A program made the translations under genes and the position numbers. This document shows positions 62,803-64,000 of a stretch of 64,000 nt of DNA, one piece after another. A model generated the notes under the pieces. That model had not been told where the DNA came from, ran no database searches, and saw only the letters and a list, made by a program, of their open reading frames with translations. The stretch is from Deinococcus sp. Lineage in GTDB: Bacteria; Deinococcota; Deinococci; Deinococcales; Deinococcaceae. The stretch's first letter is position 1. Each line of letters starts with the position of its first letter. Location: contig NZ_JAGLBG010000003.1 in the NCBI RefSeq assembly GCF_018260405.1, forward strand, positions 1 to 64,000, written 5' to 3'.

Positions 62803-63927
62803 TTAGCGGTGTTCCAGCCACAGTGGGCCACGCGGCCCCAGCGTCAGGCCCGGCTGCGGCGTGGGCCGGCCCCAGCGTACCCGCAGCGGCGGAGTCTGCG
62901 CCAGCACGGTCAGAATCAAACTTTGCGCCAGGTGCATTCCCAGGCAGGTGCGCTCGCCGCCGCCGAAGGGCAGGTAAGCCCAGGCGGGCGGCTTGGATGC
63001 CCAGCGTTCGGGCTGAAAGTCCCGTGGAGCGTCCCACAGCACCGGGTCACGCCCCGACAGATACGGCGCATACAGCGCCAGCGTGCCTTTGGGGATGTGA
63101 ATGCCCTCCCACACCAAATCCCGGCTCACCCGGCGGCTGCCCATCCAGCCGGGCGGGTACAGCCGCAGCACTTCCTTGAGCAGCGCGGGATGCTGCTGGG
63201 GGGTGGGCCACCGCGCACAGCAGGCCGCGTACCACAGGCAGTAGGCCAGCGCGTGAGTCACGGTATCGTGCGCCGCCGCCAGCGAAATCCGGGCTTCCGT
63301 CAGGCCGTCTGGAACGCCCAGCAAAAAAGTCAGCAGGTCGGGACGCGGCGCACTCCGGCGCCGCTGGGCCAGTCGGCGCAACTCGGCGTCCACCCGGCAG
63401 CGGGTCAGCGGTTGCGGCAGTATCGGCACCGGAAAGGCGCGGCGCAGCGGGGCCAGAAAGGTGTGCAGCAGACCTTCGTCAAACTCGCCGCTAAAGTACG
63501 CAGCATTCAGCATTTTCAGGGCGGCGAGGTCGGCCCAGGCCAGGGCGTCATATTGCCGGGGCATGGGCGGCATGGCCACTCGCATGGCGTCCACTAGGTT
63601 TCCTACCTCTGGGCGCGAAAAACCGGGGTTCAGTTCACGCCGCCGCCCAGCATGTTCCGGCGCGTCGGTCAGGATGATACCGCCCGCCAGGTGGGGCACC
63701 AGCCGCGAGAAACTGCCCACGCTGCGGAAGGTCTCCAGGTCACCTAGCAGCTTTCTGTTCCACTCGGGCGAGAAGCCCACCACTGCACGCAGCCCTAGTT
63801 GTAGCCCGAAAAGTCCCCGGCGCCCCGCCAGCGCCGCACCTTCTTCCAGCAGTGGCAGAGGCTCCGCGCCCCAGCGTGGCAGGTGGCCCAGTCGGCCCTC
63901 GGCGCGCGGCACCGGTAATGTGTTCAA
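62803..63927 (-). CDS. Cytochrome P450, CYP287-like carotenoid hydroxylase
   Basis: 374-residue P450. The heme loop is [12 protein letters not shown] with thiolate C328. The ExxR-like helix is [11 protein letters not shown], with [19 protein letters not shown] and [11 protein letters not shown]. In Deinococcus, CYP287A1 hydroxylates the beta-ionone ring at C2 of deinoxanthin precursors; this gene beside crtO fits. The start is set at TTG 63927, which overlaps the upstream stop in a TTGA quartet as in other pairs here. A GTG at 63945 is the alternative. Confidence 0.82.
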   Translation of the reverse strand: MNTLPVPRAEGRLGHLPRWGAEPLPLLEEGAALAGRRGLFGLQLGLRAVVGFSPEWNRKLLGDLETFRSVGSFSRLVPHLAGGIILTDAPEHAGRRRELNPGFSRPEVGNLVDAMRVAMPPMPRQYDALAWADLAALKMLNAAYFSGEFDEGLLHTFLAPLRRAFPVPILPQPLTRCRVDAELRRLAQRRRSAPRPDLLTFLLGVPDGLTEARISLAAAHDTVTHALAYCLWYAACCARWPTPQQHPALLKEVLRLYPPGWMGSRRVSRDLVWEGIHIPKGTLALYAPYLSGRDPVLWDAPRDFQPERWASKPPAWAYLPFGGGERTCLGMHLAQSLILTVLAQTPPLRVRWGRPTPQPGLTLGPRGPLWLEHR

Positions 63928-64000
63928 CCGTAACGCCCTTTCCACTCTTTTTTCTGCGTGGCGTACTCGGGGTTGGCCTCGGCCTCGTCCCATTTCGCCT
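63924..64000 (-). CDS. C-terminus of an upstream gene (partial, unknown function)
   Basis: A coding frame reads AKWDEAEANPEYATQKKEWKG and ends RYG-stop (TGA at 63926-63924). It continues beyond the right edge of the window. The stop overlaps the P450 start, so it is likely the upstream partner in the same transcript. The family cannot be told from 25 codons. Confidence 0.6.
   Translation of the reverse strand, partial: AKWDEAEANPEYATQKKEWKGRYG

Overview
The window most likely comes from a Deinococcus chromosome or large replicon. It is GC-rich and densely coding. It carries a deinoxanthin-type carotenoid cluster (CrtO-like ketolase, CruF hydratase, CYP287-like P450) and Deinococcus-style lamin-tail lipoproteins, including an ExeM/NucH-type nuclease. 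Successive genes often overlap by an ATGA, GTGA or TTGA quartet. I saw no rRNA, tRNA or CRISPR array.

Layout. 1-1.5 kb: the right end of an IS5-family element that cuts the 3' end of a glycosidase-like lipoprotein gene. 2-3.8 kb: an orphan polar-amino-acid-type ABC ATPase coupled to azlCD. 3.9-4.8 kb: an apparently intact IS5-family element. 5.0-5.9 kb: a small ORF and a frameshifted XRE regulator. 6-13.8 kb: a compact exopolysaccharide operon (GT2, GT4, flippase, GT4, and a GT39-AlgX fusion). 14-16.4 kb: acetoacetyl-CoA synthetase and a small GNAT protein. 16.5-18.5 kb: a tyrosine recombinase lacking most catalytic residues, and a frame-disrupted IS5-family element with TAA target duplications. 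18.6-23.4 kb: a lasso-RiPP-like leader peptide gene overlapping a lamin-tail lipoprotein, followed by a paralogous lipoprotein nuclease.

24-41.8 kb is the metabolic core: an apparent tryptophan-to-central-metabolism island. KynA, KynB and KynU would convert tryptophan to anthranilate. A 2-aminobenzoate-CoA ligase and a fused 2-aminobenzoyl-CoA monooxygenase/reductase would then activate and dearomatise it. An SDR, an enoyl-CoA hydratase, an acyl-CoA dehydrogenase and a RidA protein fit the later beta-oxidation-like and deamination steps. A Liv-type ABC transporter, a MarR regulator, a StyA-like flavoprotein and a cupin sit among them. No kynurenine 3-monooxygenase is visible, so the route should run through anthranilate. 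A thiolase lies 10 kb away.

41.9-57.3 kb: phosphoketolase, an FAD dehydrogenase, a GH13 relic, a GMC oxidoreductase, an unusual APC-type permease, a canonical Xer-like recombinase, thiolase, 3-hydroxybutyrate dehydrogenase, Ohr with a probable operator, a carboxylesterase and an MBL-fold hydrolase. 57.3-64 kb, minus strand: a carotenoid tailoring cluster (CruC-like glycosyltransferase, DoxX-like protein, CruD-like acyltransferase, lycopene-cyclase/CruF fusion, CrtO-like enzyme, P450) and the last codons of an upstream gene.

All family names come from reading the translated sequences. No database search was run.
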